DNA of 64,000 nucleotides. It comes from Deltaproteobacteria bacterium. Lineage in GTDB: Bacteria; Desulfobacterota; Deferrisomatia; Deferrisomatales; JACRMM01. The stretch lies in assembly GCA_016214985.1 (NCBI GenBank), contig JACRMM010000028.1, positions 142,327-206,326 on the forward strand, read 5' to 3'. The notes beneath the pieces are model-generated. The model had not been told where the DNA came from and searched no databases. It was given only the letters and a program-made list of their open reading frames with translations. Shown here one piece after another: positions 52,690 through 62,548 of the stretch; the first letter of the stretch is position 1, and every line of letters begins with the position of its first letter. The position numbers were made by a program, and so were the translations under genes.

Positions 52690-53570
52690 GCGTGTCCCTC
52701 TCCGAAACCGAGATCCAGCGCTACTCGCGCCAGATCATCCTCCGGCAGGTGGGGGGCGACGGCCAGGAGCGCCTGAAGGCCTCACGGGTTCTCGTCGTGG
52801 GAGCGGGCGGCCTCGGTTCGCCGGCGGCGCTCTACCTCGCGGCGGCCGGCGTCGGGACGGTAGGGATCTGCGACGACGACGTGGTCGACCTCACGAACCT
52901 CCAGCGCCAGGTGATCCACGCGACGGCCGACCTAGGCAAGGTCAAGGTCACGTCGGCAGCCGAGCGGCTCCGGGCACTGAACCCCGAGATCCAGGTCGTC
53001 GAGCACCGGGCCCGCCTCGTGGCGGCCAACGCGGCGGAGATCCTGTCGGGCTATGACGCGGTCCTGGACGGGAGCGACACCTTCGCCTCCAAGTTCCTGG
53101 TGAACGACGCCTGCGCCGCCGCGGGGCTTCCCTACGTGTTCTCGGGGATCCTCGGCTTCGAGGGCCAGCTCCTCACGGTAGTGCCGGGCAGGGGTCCCTG
53201 CTACCGGTGCTTCTTCCGAGAGCCTCCCCTCCCGGGGGCGGTCCCCACCTGCGCTCAAGCCGGGATCCTTGGGCCCGTGGCGGGCGTCCTGGGGAGCCTC
53301 CAGGCCCTGGAGGTTCTGAAGCTCCTGCTCGGCCTGGATACGCCCATGGTCGGCCGACTGCTCCTGTTCGACGGGTTGCAGCTGACGTTTCGAGAGGTCG
53401 AGATCCGCCAAGATCCACGGTGCCCGGCCTGCGGGGACCCGGAGGTTCGCCGTCCCCTGTGCGATGAGCCGGGAGAGACCTGCAGCGATGAGGGCCACGG
53501 ACGCCCTCCAGGAGGTGAAGCCGGCCCCCGCAGGGCCTGTTCCGGACAACCTCTTTCCATCGAAGTCTGA
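52686..53570 (+). CDS. ThiF/MoeB-type E1-like adenylyltransferase
   Basis: 294 residues from GTG 52686 overlapping the tusA-like stop (GTGA); GTG 52692 is possible. Rossmann ATP-binding core: RYSRQIILRQVGGDGQERLK, RVLVVGAGGLGSPAALYLAA, VDLTNLQRQVIHATADLGKV, DGSDTFASKFLVNDACAAAG, and a zinc site in CYRCFFREPP and CPACGD. It adenylates the C-terminal Gly-Gly of a ThiS/MoaD-like sulfur carrier so that sulfide can be added. No carrier with a Gly-Gly end is in this window. The last 40 residues are extra, Gly/Cys-rich and poorly conserved. Overlap with the TusA-like gene suggests joint function in sulfur activation. Confidence 0.9.
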   Translation: MSVSLSETEIQRYSRQIILRQVGGDGQERLKASRVLVVGAGGLGSPAALYLAAAGVGTVGICDDDVVDLTNLQRQVIHATADLGKVKVTSAAERLRALNPEIQVVEHRARLVAANAAEILSGYDAVLDGSDTFASKFLVNDACAAAGLPYVFSGILGFEGQLLTVVPGRGPCYRCFFREPPLPGAVPTCAQAGILGPVAGVLGSLQALEVLKLLLGLDTPMVGRLLLFDGLQLTFREVEIRQDPRCPACGDPEVRRPLCDEPGETCSDEGHGRPPGGEAGPRRACSGQPLSIEV

Positions 53571-53610
53571 GACGACCATCGATCTGAATCTCTGAACGGA
53601 GGAGTTACCC

Positions 53611-54612
53611 ATGGTCCGAACGATGCTCGCGGCCGCCTTCGCGACCGCGCTCTGGGCCGGCGCAGCCCACGCCGACGTCACGCTCCTCAACGCCTCCTAC
53701 GACCCGACTCGGGAGTTCTACCAGGACTTTAACGTGGCCTTCGCCAAGCATTGGAAGGCGACCAAGGGGGAGACGGTGACCCTGAAGCAGTCCCACGGGG
53801 GATCCGGCAAGCAGGCCCGGGCCGTCATCGACGGGCTCGAGGCCGACGTGGTGACGCTGGCGCTCGCCTACGACATCGACGCCATCGCCGAGCACGCGAA
53901 GCTTCTGCCGGCCGACTGGCAGAAGCGACTGCCCCACAGCAGCTCACCCTACACCTCGACGATCGTGTTTCTGGTCCGCAAGGGCAATCCGAAGGCGATC
54001 AGGGACTGGAACGACCTCGTGAAGCCCGGCGTTTCGGTGATCACCCCCAACCCCAAGACCTCCGGCGGCGCCCGCTGGAACTACCTCGCCGCCTGGGGCT
54101 ACGCCCTGAAACAGAAGGGCGGCAACGACGCCACGGCCCGGACCTTCGTGGCCCGCCTCTACCGGAACGTGCCGGTATTGGACTCCGGAGCGCGGGGCTC
54201 GACCACCACCTTCGTGGAGCGCGGCATCGGCGACGTGCTTCTCGCCTGGGAGAACGAGGCGTTCCTCGCCGTGAAGGAGCTGGGGCCGAGCAAGATCGAG
54301 ATCGTCGTCCCGTCCCTGAGCATCCTCGCCGAGCCCCCGGTGGCTGTCGTGGACAAGGCGGCCGAGAAGCACGGCACCAAGGCCGTCGCCCGGGCCTACC
54401 TGGAGTACCTCTACACGCCGGAGGGGCAGGAGATCGCCGCCAAGAACTACTACCGTCCGCGTTCGGCCGCCTCCGCCGGCAAGCACGCCCGGCAATTCCA
54501 CAAGGTGAGCCTCTTCACCATCGACGAGGCCTTCGGCGGCTGGCAGAAGGCCCAGAAGACTCACTTTGCCGACGGTGGGGTGTTCGACCAGATCTATCAG
54601 CCGGGGAGGTAG
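53611..54612 (+). CDS. sbp: Periplasmic sulfate-binding protein
   Basis: 333 residues, ATG 53611 with GGAGGAGTTACCC. Signal peptide ([17 protein letters not shown]), then the Sbp/CysP sequence: [74 protein letters not shown], and [20 protein letters not shown]. It captures sulfate (possibly thiosulfate) in the periplasm and delivers it to CysTWA, whose genes follow. Confidence 0.96.
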   Translation: MVRTMLAAAFATALWAGAAHADVTLLNASYDPTREFYQDFNVAFAKHWKATKGETVTLKQSHGGSGKQARAVIDGLEADVVTLALAYDIDAIAEHAKLLPADWQKRLPHSSSPYTSTIVFLVRKGNPKAIRDWNDLVKPGVSVITPNPKTSGGARWNYLAAWGYALKQKGGNDATARTFVARLYRNVPVLDSGARGSTTTFVERGIGDVLLAWENEAFLAVKELGPSKIEIVVPSLSILAEPPVAVVDKAAEKHGTKAVARAYLEYLYTPEGQEIAAKNYYRPRSAASAGKHARQFHKVSLFTIDEAFGGWQKAQKTHFADGGVFDQIYQPGR

Positions 54613-54662
54613 CTGGTGGGGCGGGACGTCCCCCGCCGGCTCACTCCCGTGCCCAGGGCAAC

Positions 54663-54684
54663 GGCGGGGCAAGCCCCGCCCTAC
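54663..54684. repeat. GC-rich palindromic repeat copy between sbp and cysT
   Basis: 22 bp, GGCGGGGCAAGC then CCCGCCCTAC, identical to the copies at 27042, 50516 and 52416. It is 26 bp before the cysT start and may form a stabilising hairpin that sets the sbp level above the permease level. Confidence 0.85.
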
Positions 54685-54710
54685 AACTGACCTCTCTTCG
54701 GAGCTCGTAA

Positions 54711-55547
54711 ATGGCCGTATCTCTTCGTCAACGCAGTGTGTTGCCCGGGTTCGGCCCGGCCCTCGGGTTCACGCTCGCCTATCTGGGGCTCGTGGTCCTG
54801 ATCCCGCTCTCTGCAGCCTTCTTCGCGGCGGGCGCCGAGGGCTGGCCCCACTTCTGGGAGACGGTCACCTCACCCCGGGTCGTCGCCTCGTATCAGCTGA
54901 GCTTCGGGGCCGCGCTCGTCGCCGCCCTCGTCAACGCCGTCTTCGGCCTCCTGGTGGCGTGGGTGCTGGTGCGCTATTCCTTCCCGGGCCGGCGACTCGT
55001 GGACGCGCTGGTGGATCTGCCCTTCGCGCTGCCCACGGCCGTGGCCGGCATCGCGCTCACGGCGGTCTACTCGGGCAACGGGTGGCTGGGCCGGTACTTG
55101 GAACCTCTGGGGGTGAAGGTTGCCTTCACGCGGCTCGGGGTGCTGATGGCGCTGATCTTCATCGGACTGCCCTTCGTCGTCCGCACGGTCCAACCGGTCT
55201 TGGAGGACCTGGACTCCGAGCTCGAAGAGGCCGCGGCAAGCCTCGGAGCAAACCGCTGGCAAACGTTTCGGCGAGTGCTCTTCCCGCCGCTCTGGCCCGC
55301 GCTCCTCACCGGCTTCGCGCTCGCCTTCGCCCGCGCTGTGGGGGAGTATGGCTCGGTGGTCTTCATCTCGGGGAACCTCCCGATGAAGACCGAGATCACG
55401 CCGTTTCTGATCATCACGAAGCTCGAGCAGTACGACTACGCCGGCGCCGCTGCCATCGCCGTGGCCATGTTGGGCGCCTCCTTCGTCCTTCTCTTCACGA
55501 TCAACCTCCTCCAGGCCTGGGCGCGCCGGCGCCAGGCCTTGACCTGA
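54711..55547 (+). CDS. cysT: Sulfate ABC transporter permease
   Basis: 278 residues, six helices. Starts [20 protein letters not shown]; the ABC-permease (EAA) loop reads [20 protein letters not shown]. Also [20 protein letters not shown] and [20 protein letters not shown], both typical of CysT/CysU. It pairs with CysW in the inner membrane and with the CysA ATPase. It lies 98 bp after sbp, across the repeat. Confidence 0.95.
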   Translation: MAVSLRQRSVLPGFGPALGFTLAYLGLVVLIPLSAAFFAAGAEGWPHFWETVTSPRVVASYQLSFGAALVAALVNAVFGLLVAWVLVRYSFPGRRLVDALVDLPFALPTAVAGIALTAVYSGNGWLGRYLEPLGVKVAFTRLGVLMALIFIGLPFVVRTVQPVLEDLDSELEEAAASLGANRWQTFRRVLFPPLWPALLTGFALAFARAVGEYGSVVFISGNLPMKTEITPFLIITKLEQYDYAGAAAIAVAMLGASFVLLFTINLLQAWARRRQALT

Positions 55548-55559
55548 AGGACGGGCCCC

Positions 55560-56465
55560 ATGGCCGGAGCGACGCACCTCAAGGCCCGGAGGGGACGCCC
55601 GTCCCCCACCCATACCCCGGGCAACACCACCGCGGAGCCCGCCGCGGTGCGCCTCGCGCTGATCGGCCTGGCGCTCGGCTTCCTGGGGTTCTTTCTCTTC
55701 GTGCCCCTGGCCGTCGTCTTCACCGGGGCCCTGAAGAAGGGTCTGTCGCTGTACTGGGCGTCGATCCTGGAGCCCGACGCCCTGGCGGCGCTTCGCCTGA
55801 CGCTCGTGGCCGCCGGCGTCTCGGTGGCCCTGAACCTCACGTTTGGCGTCGCGGCAGCCTGGGCGATCGCCAAGTTCGAGTTTCGGGGAAAGAGCCTCCT
55901 CATCTCGCTCATCGATCTGCCCTTCTCGGTCTCGCCCGTCATCTCCGGGCTCGTCTTCGTGCTCCTCTTCGGGCTCCACGGCTGGCTGGGGCCCTGGCTC
56001 TCGGCCCACGACGTGAAGGTCATCTTCGCGGTGCCCGGCATCGTCCTGGCCACGGTCTTCGTCACCTTCCCCTTCGTGGCCCGGGAGCTCATCCCGCTCA
56101 TGCAGGCCCAGGGCACCGAGGACGAGGAGGCGGCCCTGGTGCTCGGCGCCGGCGGCTGGCAAACCTTTTGGCGGGTGACGCTGCCCAACGTGAAGTGGGG
56201 GCTCCTCTACGGCGTCATCCTCTGCAACGCCCGCGCGATGGGCGAGTTCGGCGCGGTCTCGGTCGTCTCCGGCCACATCCGGGGCCTCACCAACACGCTG
56301 CCGCTCCAGGTGGAGATCCTTTACAACGAATACAACTTCACCGCCGCCTTCGCCGTCGCGTCGCTCCTGGCGCTCCTGGCCCTCGTGACGCTCGTCGCCA
56401 AGTCGATCGTGGAATGGAAGGCCGGCAGGGACCTCCACGAGGCGCAGGCCGTTCGTGGACCCTAG
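55560..56465 (+). CDS. cysW: Sulfate ABC transporter permease
   Basis: 301 residues, a little longer than E. coli CysW (291) because of a polar N-terminal extension with [10 protein letters not shown]. The six-helix core starts [20 protein letters not shown]; family marks are [20 protein letters not shown], the EAA loop [20 protein letters not shown], and [20 protein letters not shown]. Partner of CysT; 12 bp separate the genes. Confidence 0.95.
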   Translation: MAGATHLKARRGRPSPTHTPGNTTAEPAAVRLALIGLALGFLGFFLFVPLAVVFTGALKKGLSLYWASILEPDALAALRLTLVAAGVSVALNLTFGVAAAWAIAKFEFRGKSLLISLIDLPFSVSPVISGLVFVLLFGLHGWLGPWLSAHDVKVIFAVPGIVLATVFVTFPFVARELIPLMQAQGTEDEEAALVLGAGGWQTFWRVTLPNVKWGLLYGVILCNARAMGEFGAVSVVSGHIRGLTNTLPLQVEILYNEYNFTAAFAVASLLALLALVTLVAKSIVEWKAGRDLHEAQAVRGP

Positions 56466-56492
56466 CGGCCAACGGGCCGAGGACGCAGTGCC

Positions 56493-57569
56493 ATGAGCAT
56501 CGAGATCCGAGACATCCAGAAGACCTTCGGCAGCTTCACGGCCCTTCGGGACGTGAGCCTCGACGTCGCCACCGGCGAGCTCGTCGCCCTCCTCGGCCCT
56601 TCAGGGTCAGGCAAGACGACGCTCCTTCGAATCATCGCGGGGCTCGAAGCCCAAGATACGGGCGCCATCCGCTTCCACGGGGAGGACGCGACGAACGCAG
56701 GCGTGAGGGAGCGCGGCGTGGGGTTCGTCTTCCAGCACTACGCGCTCTTCCGCCACATGAGCGTCTTCGAAAACGTGGCCTTCGGCCTCCGGGTCAAGGC
56801 GCGCGGCGTCCGGCCGTCCAAGGCGGCGATCCGGGAGAAGGTCCAGCGGCTCCTGGAGCTCGTCCTGCTCGACCGCATGGCTGACCGCCTGCCGACCCAG
56901 CTCTCCGGCGGCCAACGCCAGAGGGTGGCCCTCGCCCGGGCGCTCGCCGTGGAGCCCAAGGTCTTGCTCCTCGACGAGCCCTTCGGCGCCCTGGACGCCC
57001 AGGTTCGAAAGGAGCTTCGCCGCTGGCTTCGCCGCCTCCACGACGAGATGCACATCACGAGCGTATTCGTCACCCACGATCAGGAGGAAGCGCTGGAGGT
57101 TGCCGACCGCATCGTGGTGATGAATTCAGGGCGAGTGGAGCAGCAAGGGACCCCCGAAGAGGTGTACAATCGCCCAGCCAACTCCTTCGTCTACAACTTC
57201 CTGGGCAACGTGAACCTCTTCCACGGTCGGGTCCACGAGGGAAAGGCGCAGATTGGCGACTTCCGCATCGAGGCCCCGGAGCACGCCGAGGCCCAGGACG
57301 CCCCGGCGGTGGGCTTTGCCCGACCCCACGAGATCGAGGTCGAGCGGCAGGGGGCGACCGGGGGGGGTGACTGCCTGGAGACCGTGATCCGGCGCGTCCA
57401 CCCGGTGGGGCCCGTGGTGCGCGTGGAACTGCAGGGCAAGCAGCTGGGGGAGACCATCGAGGCGGAGCTCAGCCAGGAGCGCTACGCCGAGCTCCGCCTG
57501 AGAGCCGGGGAGACGGTCTTCGTGCGGCCCCGGGCGATCCGCGTGTTCGTCAACGACTTCAGCATCTGA
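56493..57569 (+). CDS. cysA: Sulfate ABC transporter ATP-binding protein
   Basis: 358 residues. ATP-binding domain: Walker [22 protein letters not shown]-loop [20 protein letters not shown], signature [20 protein letters not shown], Walker [21 protein letters not shown], switch His in [22 protein letters not shown]-terminal TOBE-type domain begins near residue 240 ([14 protein letters not shown]). It energises CysT/CysW. It is last of the sulfate transport genes, 27 bp after cysW; a small hairpin follows. Confidence 0.96.
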   Translation: MSIEIRDIQKTFGSFTALRDVSLDVATGELVALLGPSGSGKTTLLRIIAGLEAQDTGAIRFHGEDATNAGVRERGVGFVFQHYALFRHMSVFENVAFGLRVKARGVRPSKAAIREKVQRLLELVLLDRMADRLPTQLSGGQRQRVALARALAVEPKVLLLDEPFGALDAQVRKELRRWLRRLHDEMHITSVFVTHDQEEALEVADRIVVMNSGRVEQQGTPEEVYNRPANSFVYNFLGNVNLFHGRVHEGKAQIGDFRIEAPEHAEAQDAPAVGFARPHEIEVERQGATGGGDCLETVIRRVHPVGPVVRVELQGKQLGETIEAELSQERYAELRLRAGETVFVRPRAIRVFVNDFSI

Positions 57570-57576
57570 TCCCGAC

Positions 57577-57596
57577 CTCGACCCTCCCGGGTCGAG
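57577..57596 (+). terminator. Hairpin between cysA and cysK
   Basis: CTCGACCC (57577-57584) pairs with GGGTCGAG (57589-57596) around the loop TCCC, 8 bp after the cysA stop. No T-run follows, so it is more likely a weak attenuator or message-stability element than a full terminator. Confidence 0.4.
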
Positions 57597-57626
57597 AAAG
57601 AGAACCTCAGACAGAGGAGAGCTCCC

Positions 57627-58580
57627 ATGGCACGCGTCTTCGAAGACAACGCCCGGTCCATCGGCAACACCCCACTGGTCCGCCTGAATCATGTAACCGG
57701 GGGTGCGAAGGCGAGAGTTCTCGCCAAGATCGAGGGACGAAACCCAGCGTACTCGGTCAAGTGCCGCATCGGCGCCGCCATGGTCTGGGACGCCGAGGAG
57801 CGCGGCGTGCTCCAGCCCGGCGTGGAGATCATCGAGCCCACCAGCGGCAACACGGGAATCGCCCTGGCCTATGTGGCGGCGGCTCGCGGGTACCGGCTGA
57901 CCCTCACGATGCCGGAGACCATGAGCCTGGAGCGGCGACGCGTGCTCGCCGCGCTGGGGGCCAACCTCCTTCTCACACCGGGATCCGAGGGGATGAAGGG
58001 CGCCATCTCCCGCGCCGAAGAGCTCGCGGCCTCGGCGCCCGAGCGCTACTTCCTGCCCCAGCAGTTCAAGAACCCTGCGAACCCGGCGATCCACGAGAAG
58101 ACGACCGGGCCCGAGATCTGGAACGACACCGACGGCGAAGTCGACGTCCTCGTCTCGGGAGTGGGCACGGGCGGCACGATCACCGGAGTGTCGCGGTACC
58201 TCAAGAAGATCCGCGGCAAGGCGATCCTCTCGGTGGCGGTCGAGCCCCAGGAGAGCCCGGTCCTCTCCCAGAGCCTCGCCGGGGACGCCCTGCGGCCCGG
58301 CCCCCACAAGATCCAGGGGATCGGCGCGGGCTTCATCCCCTCGATCCTCGACCTTTCGCTCGTGGACCGGGTGGAGCAGGTGGAGAGCGCCGAGGCGGTC
58401 GACTTCGCCCGACGTCTCGCCCGGGAGGAGGGTCTGCTGGTGGGCATCTCCTCCGGCGCCGCCGCCCTGGCCGCCACCCGCCTCGCCCGAGAAGACGCGA
58501 TGGCCGGCAAGACGATCGTGGTCGTGCTCCCGGACCTCGCCGAGCGGTACCTGTCCACCCCCCTCTTCGAGGGGTTCTGA
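57627..58580 (+). CDS. cysK: Cysteine synthase (O-acetylserine sulfhydrylase A)
   Basis: 317 residues, close in sequence and length to E. coli CysK. PLP enzyme that makes cysteine from O-acetylserine and sulfide. The Schiff-base lysine is Lys45 in [14 protein letters not shown]; the substrate loop is [20 protein letters not shown], the phosphate loop [17 protein letters not shown], and [11 protein letters not shown] near the end. [20 protein letters not shown] is typical of CysK. ATG 57627 is preceded by GAGGAGAGCTCCC. It completes sulfate assimilation from the genes upstream. Confidence 0.96.
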   Translation: MARVFEDNARSIGNTPLVRLNHVTGGAKARVLAKIEGRNPAYSVKCRIGAAMVWDAEERGVLQPGVEIIEPTSGNTGIALAYVAAARGYRLTLTMPETMSLERRRVLAALGANLLLTPGSEGMKGAISRAEELAASAPERYFLPQQFKNPANPAIHEKTTGPEIWNDTDGEVDVLVSGVGTGGTITGVSRYLKKIRGKAILSVAVEPQESPVLSQSLAGDALRPGPHKIQGIGAGFIPSILDLSLVDRVEQVESAEAVDFARRLAREEGLLVGISSGAAALAATRLAREDAMAGKTIVVVLPDLAERYLSTPLFEGF

Positions 58581-58671
58581 CGCGTCGGTCGTCGCCCCGC
58601 CGCCTTCCGTCTTCGGCGCTGCGGCGGCAAGCCGGGACGGGCACACGGCTCACCCGAGAGGAGTCGCGGCC

Positions 58672-59805
58672 ATGAGACGAAACACGCTGCTGGCCCAGGC
58701 CGGGAGCCGATGGGACGAGCGGACGGGATCGGTCACCATGCCGGTGTACCAGACGGCAACCTTTCGCCACCCTGCCCTGGGGCAAAGCACGGGCTTCGAC
58801 TACTCCCGAAGCGGGAACCCCACGCGCCAGGCCCTCGAAGACGTCCTGGCTGCCCTCGACGGGGGCGCGCGCGGTTTCGCCTTCTCCTCGGGCCTCGCCG
58901 CCGTGGACTGCCTGCTCCATCTGTTCGAGCCGGGGGCGCGGCTGCTGGTCACCGAGGACCTGTACGGCGGGACGTTTCGCCTGCTCGAGAAGATCCACCG
59001 CGGCCGAGGGATCGACTCGACATACGTCGACACCTCGCAGCTCGCGGCCGTGGAGGCGGCCTGGGACGACCGCGTGCGGGGCGTATTCGTGGAGAGCCCC
59101 ACGAACCCGCTCCTCAAGGTGGCCGATCTCTCAGCGATCGCCGCCCTGGCCCGCAGCCGGGGCGCACTGATGATCGTCGACAACACCTTCCTCACGCCCG
59201 TGCTCCAGCGCCCCCTCGAGCTCGGGGCCGACGTCACGGTCTACAGCGCGAGCAAGTACCTCGCGGGCCACAACGACGTCGTGGCAGGAGCCCTGGTCGT
59301 CAAGCGCTCCGACCTCGCGGATCGGGTCTACTTCCACCAGAACGGCGTCGGCGCGGTCCTGGGGCCTCACGACTCGTGGCTCGTCCTGCGGGGCCTCAAG
59401 ACCCTGGCGCTGCGGCTCGCGCGGCAGCAGGAGAACGCCCGGGCCGTGGCCGAGTTCCTGGCGGGCCACCCGCGGGTCACGAGGGTCCACTTCCCGGGCC
59501 TCGCCTCCCATCCCGGGAGGGAGACTCTCGCCCGCCAGGCCGAAGGGTTCGGCGCCATGGTCTCCTTCGAGGTGGACGACCCCGGATTGATCCCACAAGT
59601 CCTGTCCCGCGTGAAGATCTTCCTGTTCGCCGAGAGCCTGGGCGGGGTGGAGTCCCTCGTCACCTTCCCGGCGGTGCAGACGCACGCGGACATCGACGCG
59701 CCGACCCGGGAGCGCCTGGGGATCCACGATCGCCTCCTGCGCCTGTCACTCGGCGTCGAGGACGTCGCCGACCTGACCGAAGATCTGGGGCAAGCCCTGG
59801 CGTGA
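58672..59805 (+). CDS. Trans-sulfuration PLP enzyme (cystathionine gamma-synthase/lyase family)
   Basis: 377 residues, the length of MetB/MetC/CGL proteins. Motifs: VTMPVYQTATFRHPALGQST, YSRSGNPTRQALEDVLAALD, EDLYGGTFRLLEKIHRGRGI, VVESPTNPLLKV-like FVESPTNPLLKVADLSAIAA, and the PLP Lys in YSASKYLAGHNDVVAGALVV, ending RLSLGVEDVADLTEDLGQAL. It either makes cystathionine from cysteine or cleaves it; the sequence alone does not say which. Being 91 bp after cysK, it most likely moves cysteine sulfur towards homocysteine or back. Third PLP enzyme of this family in the window. Confidence 0.88.
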   Translation: MRRNTLLAQAGSRWDERTGSVTMPVYQTATFRHPALGQSTGFDYSRSGNPTRQALEDVLAALDGGARGFAFSSGLAAVDCLLHLFEPGARLLVTEDLYGGTFRLLEKIHRGRGIDSTYVDTSQLAAVEAAWDDRVRGVFVESPTNPLLKVADLSAIAALARSRGALMIVDNTFLTPVLQRPLELGADVTVYSASKYLAGHNDVVAGALVVKRSDLADRVYFHQNGVGAVLGPHDSWLVLRGLKTLALRLARQQENARAVAEFLAGHPRVTRVHFPGLASHPGRETLARQAEGFGAMVSFEVDDPGLIPQVLSRVKIFLFAESLGGVESLVTFPAVQTHADIDAPTRERLGIHDRLLRLSLGVEDVADLTEDLGQALA

Positions 59806-60135
59806 CACGACCGGGCGGGTCGCGGAGGGGGAGGTCAGGGTCAGACGGATGGGCAGCGGCAGCGACCCGCACGAAGCCGCCAGGGCGACGTCACTACAGG
59901 GCACCGAGAAGCACGACGAGGACCACCCCCGGCGATGCGCGAGAAGATCGTGCTGTGGTTGCTCAGCTTGTCGCAGGAGGAGGGGATGAGCTCGTCGGCG
60001 GAGCTGTAGACCATAGGATTTCGACCTGGGGGGACCTGCTGACACCGCGCGACCGTCGGGCGCATCGAAGAGAAGGAGGGGAGCCATGCGGTGCAAAGCC
60101 AGTTGAGGTCGAACGGGGTCCGAAAGGAGGGCAAT
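59806..60135. other. Gap with a seven-codon leader-like frame
   Basis: No gene of normal size. At 60086-60106 a very strong ribosome site (GAAGGAGGGGAGCC) precedes ATG CGG TGC AAA GCC AGT TGA (M-R-C-K-A-S), 29 bp before the ACP-like gene. A longer candidate at 59935-60009 (MREKIVLWLLSLSQEEGMSS and on, 24 residues) has no support. Confidence 0.35.
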
Positions 60136-60432
60136 GTGGCGAGAAAAGAACTGCCCGACGTGGGAGGAATCATAGCGGCGGTGCGGCGAGGAGTGCAGCG
60201 GCGCGTGGGAAGAAGGAAGAAACTCTATACGGCCGAAGATCTGATCGACGACGTGGGTCTGAGCCCGGAGCAGTTCGAGGATCTGGTCGCCGAGTTGGAG
60301 GGGCAGTTCGGGGTGGAGATCGACCCGGACACTCTGGAGCAATTGACGCTGGCCGGTTGCCTCGTAGCCCGGCTCGTGAGCCTGTGCAGCCGTGACGCAG
60401 CAGAGGACGGCGTCGAGCGGGCCGTGGCCTGA
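60136..60432 (+). CDS. Acyl-carrier-protein-like protein lacking the phosphopantetheine serine
   Basis: 98 residues from GTG 60136 (AAAGGAGGGCAAT upstream). A basic N-terminus (RRGVQRRVGRRKKLY) leads to a four-helix ACP-like segment (DLIDDVGLSPEQFEDLVAEL then EGQFGVEIDPDTLEQLTLAG). It aligns with ACP helix II, but Pro occupies the position of the modified serine of the D-S-L motif. So it probably cannot carry a phosphopantetheine arm. It may be a regulatory or structural ACP-fold protein; no partner enzyme is nearby. Assignment is by pattern only. Confidence 0.5.
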   Translation: MARKELPDVGGIIAAVRRGVQRRVGRRKKLYTAEDLIDDVGLSPEQFEDLVAELEGQFGVEIDPDTLEQLTLAGCLVARLVSLCSRDAAEDGVERAVA

Positions 60433-60611
60433 ACGGCATTCTTTGGGCGGCCCGGGAAGCCATCGAGAAATCGATCACGGGGGCGGTCGAGGGTGAGGGT
60501 GCCCAGTCGCCAGCAACACTCTCTCCAACGCGTGCTTGACCCAGGTACCCGCCCTCCCTACAGTGGCCGGGAGTTCCGGGGTCAAGGAGAGCGTGACGGG
60601 CGAGGACGCCA

Positions 60612-60725
60612 ATGGAAAGCACGCTCCTCTGGATCGAAACCGGAGTACCGGTTATCGGGGACACGGCAGCCCGTCTCGCCATCCTCTTCACCGTCGGAGG
60701 CTTCGACGTGGCCTGTGTGTTCTAA
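60612..60725 (+). CDS. Possible 37-residue protein upstream of the MFS gene
   Basis: ATG 60612 (GGCGAGGACGCCA) opens MESTLLWIETGVPVIGDTAA and ends ...GGFDVACVF at 60725, 2 bp before the start of the MFS transporter. It contains one hydrophobic segment. It may be a real small protein coupled to the transporter or a chance frame. Confidence 0.3.
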   Translation: MESTLLWIETGVPVIGDTAARLAILFTVGGFDVACVF

Positions 60726-60727
60726 CC

Positions 60728-61948
60728 ATGTCGCACCTTCGAGTTACGGGGCCCTCCGGCCGACCGCTCAGCAGCACGACCGCTGGAGCGGGTCTTCTGA
60801 TCGCCCTGCTCTCGCTGGGTCACTTGGCCACCGACGTCGTGCAGGGCGCCCTGCCGGCCCTGCTCCCCTACTTGAAGGACCGGTACGCGCTCACCTATAC
60901 GTCCGCGGGCCTCGTGCTTCTGGCGGCTCACGTCACGTCTTCGGGAATTCAACCCCTCTTCGGGTATCTGACCGACCGCAAGCCGCTGCCCGCCCTGCTC
61001 CCCTTCGGCCTGTTGGTGTCCGGGGTCGGCATGGCTCTCGTCCCTTTTGCGCCGACCTTCGGCTGGGTGCTCGCGATCGTCGTATTCCTAGGACTCGGGA
61101 CAGCCGCCTTTCACCCCGAGGGATTCAAGGCGACGGCCTGCATTGCACAGGCTCGGCGCGCCACGGGCATGTCGCTGTTCTCGGTGGGCGGAAACCTAGG
61201 ATTCGCCCTCGGAGCCCCGGCCGCGATCTTCCTCGTCTCGCATCTCGGACTCACCGGCGCCGTGGCGCTCGCCACTCCCTGTGCCTTGGCCTTGGCGCTT
61301 CTCGTGCCCGCCCTTCCGAGCATCACCCGTCGCGTCACCGCGATCGGCGAGGTTGCGAAGCGGGCGGATCGTCACGCGCGACCGTTCCCGGCGATTGCGC
61401 TGCTCGTCCTGATCGTCGTCTTCCGCACCTGGACGCAACTCGGCCTGGCGACCTATATTCCTTTCCTGTACCGGGCTGAACTGGACCGAGACCCGGCCTA
61501 CGTCGCGACCCTTCTCTTTCTGTTCCTGGGCTCCGGGACCATCGGCACGCTCGTGGGGGGGCCCATCGGGGACCGGGTCGGGCACCGGCGCATGCTGTTC
61601 GCCTCGCTGGCGCTTCAGGTTCCCCTGATCGCTCTGTTCCTGGTCGCCAAAGGTTGGGCGGTGTTCGTTGTGGCGGGTCTGGTCGGCGCGACGATCGTCT
61701 CGACCTTTTCCGTGACGATCGTGATGGCGCAGGAGCTCTTCCCGCGCCATATGGCCACCGCGTCCGGGACGATCGCTGGGTTCGCCATCGGTACCGGGGG
61801 CATCGGGGTAACGCTGCTTGGCGCCCTGGCGGACCGCCACGGCGTCTCCGCCGCCGCACATGCCATCAACGCTTTGCCTGCGGCAGGAGCCATGCTCGTA
61901 TTGCTGCTCCCGCTGCCTTGGGCTGCGGAACAGAACGATCGGACTTGA
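60728..61948 (+). CDS. MFS transporter, fosmidomycin-resistance (Fsr)-like
   Basis: 406 residues with twelve helices. The start LLIALLSLGHLATDVVQGAL then PALLPYLKDRY is the signature of the Fsr group of drug and metabolite exporters, supported by SSGIQPLFGYLTDRKP, GTAAFHPEGFKATACIAQAR, SLFSVGGNLGFALGAP and GGPIGDRVGHRRMLFASLAL. It exports small anionic or phosphonate-like compounds by proton antiport in characterised members; the real substrate here is unknown. Confidence 0.9.
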   Translation: MSHLRVTGPSGRPLSSTTAGAGLLIALLSLGHLATDVVQGALPALLPYLKDRYALTYTSAGLVLLAAHVTSSGIQPLFGYLTDRKPLPALLPFGLLVSGVGMALVPFAPTFGWVLAIVVFLGLGTAAFHPEGFKATACIAQARRATGMSLFSVGGNLGFALGAPAAIFLVSHLGLTGAVALATPCALALALLVPALPSITRRVTAIGEVAKRADRHARPFPAIALLVLIVVFRTWTQLGLATYIPFLYRAELDRDPAYVATLLFLFLGSGTIGTLVGGPIGDRVGHRRMLFASLALQVPLIALFLVAKGWAVFVVAGLVGATIVSTFSVTIVMAQELFPRHMATASGTIAGFAIGTGGIGVTLLGALADRHGVSAAAHAINALPAAGAMLVLLLPLPWAAEQNDRT

Positions 61949-62012
61949 CCCCCAGCCGGCAGAGCCCCGACTCCGCAACGACGCGTGGTAAACTGGCCGC
62001 TCTACCCCTCGG

Positions 62013-62384
62013 TCACGGTCGCAGGATCTTGCTGGTCGCGGCCCCCGGGACCACGATGCGCGTCGCCTCCCGCCGCCTCAACTCCTCCATCTGCGCAACC
62101 ATGTCCTCAATCGCTCGGTTCAGCGCAGCCGGAAACCGCTCCAGTGCTTCCCGCAGGTTCGAGGCGTCGATCGCCGCGTCCACGGGAAGGGGCCCCGCTT
62201 GCGTAAGAACGCTGGTCTGTCCTACGAAGAGAACGGGGCGCGCCGGGTCGATGTTTCCGTCCTCCTGCACGGGCGTCAGCCGCCGGACGGTCGCAACCTT
62301 CAGGTCCGTGAAGATCTCTTCCCGGTACAGGTTCTGGGAATCGACCTTGAACTCCACGCCGGCCCGGGACTGTCCTTCACTCAT
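62013..62384 (-). CDS. Conserved cytoplasmic protein of unknown function
   Basis: 123 residues, ATG 62384. Beginning MSEGQSRAGVEFKVDSQNLY, then REEIFTDLKVATVRRLTPVQ and an acidic turn; VLFVGQTSVLTQAGPLPVDA; and a helix LREALERFPAALNRAIEDMV. Similar short proteins occur in Geobacter-like deltaproteobacteria without a known role. No signal or membrane segment. The next gene on this strand is 164 bp upstream. Confidence 0.6.
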   Translation of the reverse strand: MSEGQSRAGVEFKVDSQNLYREEIFTDLKVATVRRLTPVQEDGNIDPARPVLFVGQTSVLTQAGPLPVDAAIDASNLREALERFPAALNRAIEDMVAQMEELRRREATRIVVPGAATSKILRP

Positions 62385-62548
62385 CTCGCCGTTCTCCTTT
62401 CGAGGGATCGGGAGACCCGACCGACCGCCGCGGACGAATCTCTTTCGCTGGATGTGTGGCGCCATGCTACTGCAATCCGCACCGGGCGAACAGAGCTGCG
62501 AGTCCGGGTTGTGCACGGTGCGCGACACGCGGCCAGCGCCCCGGCAGC

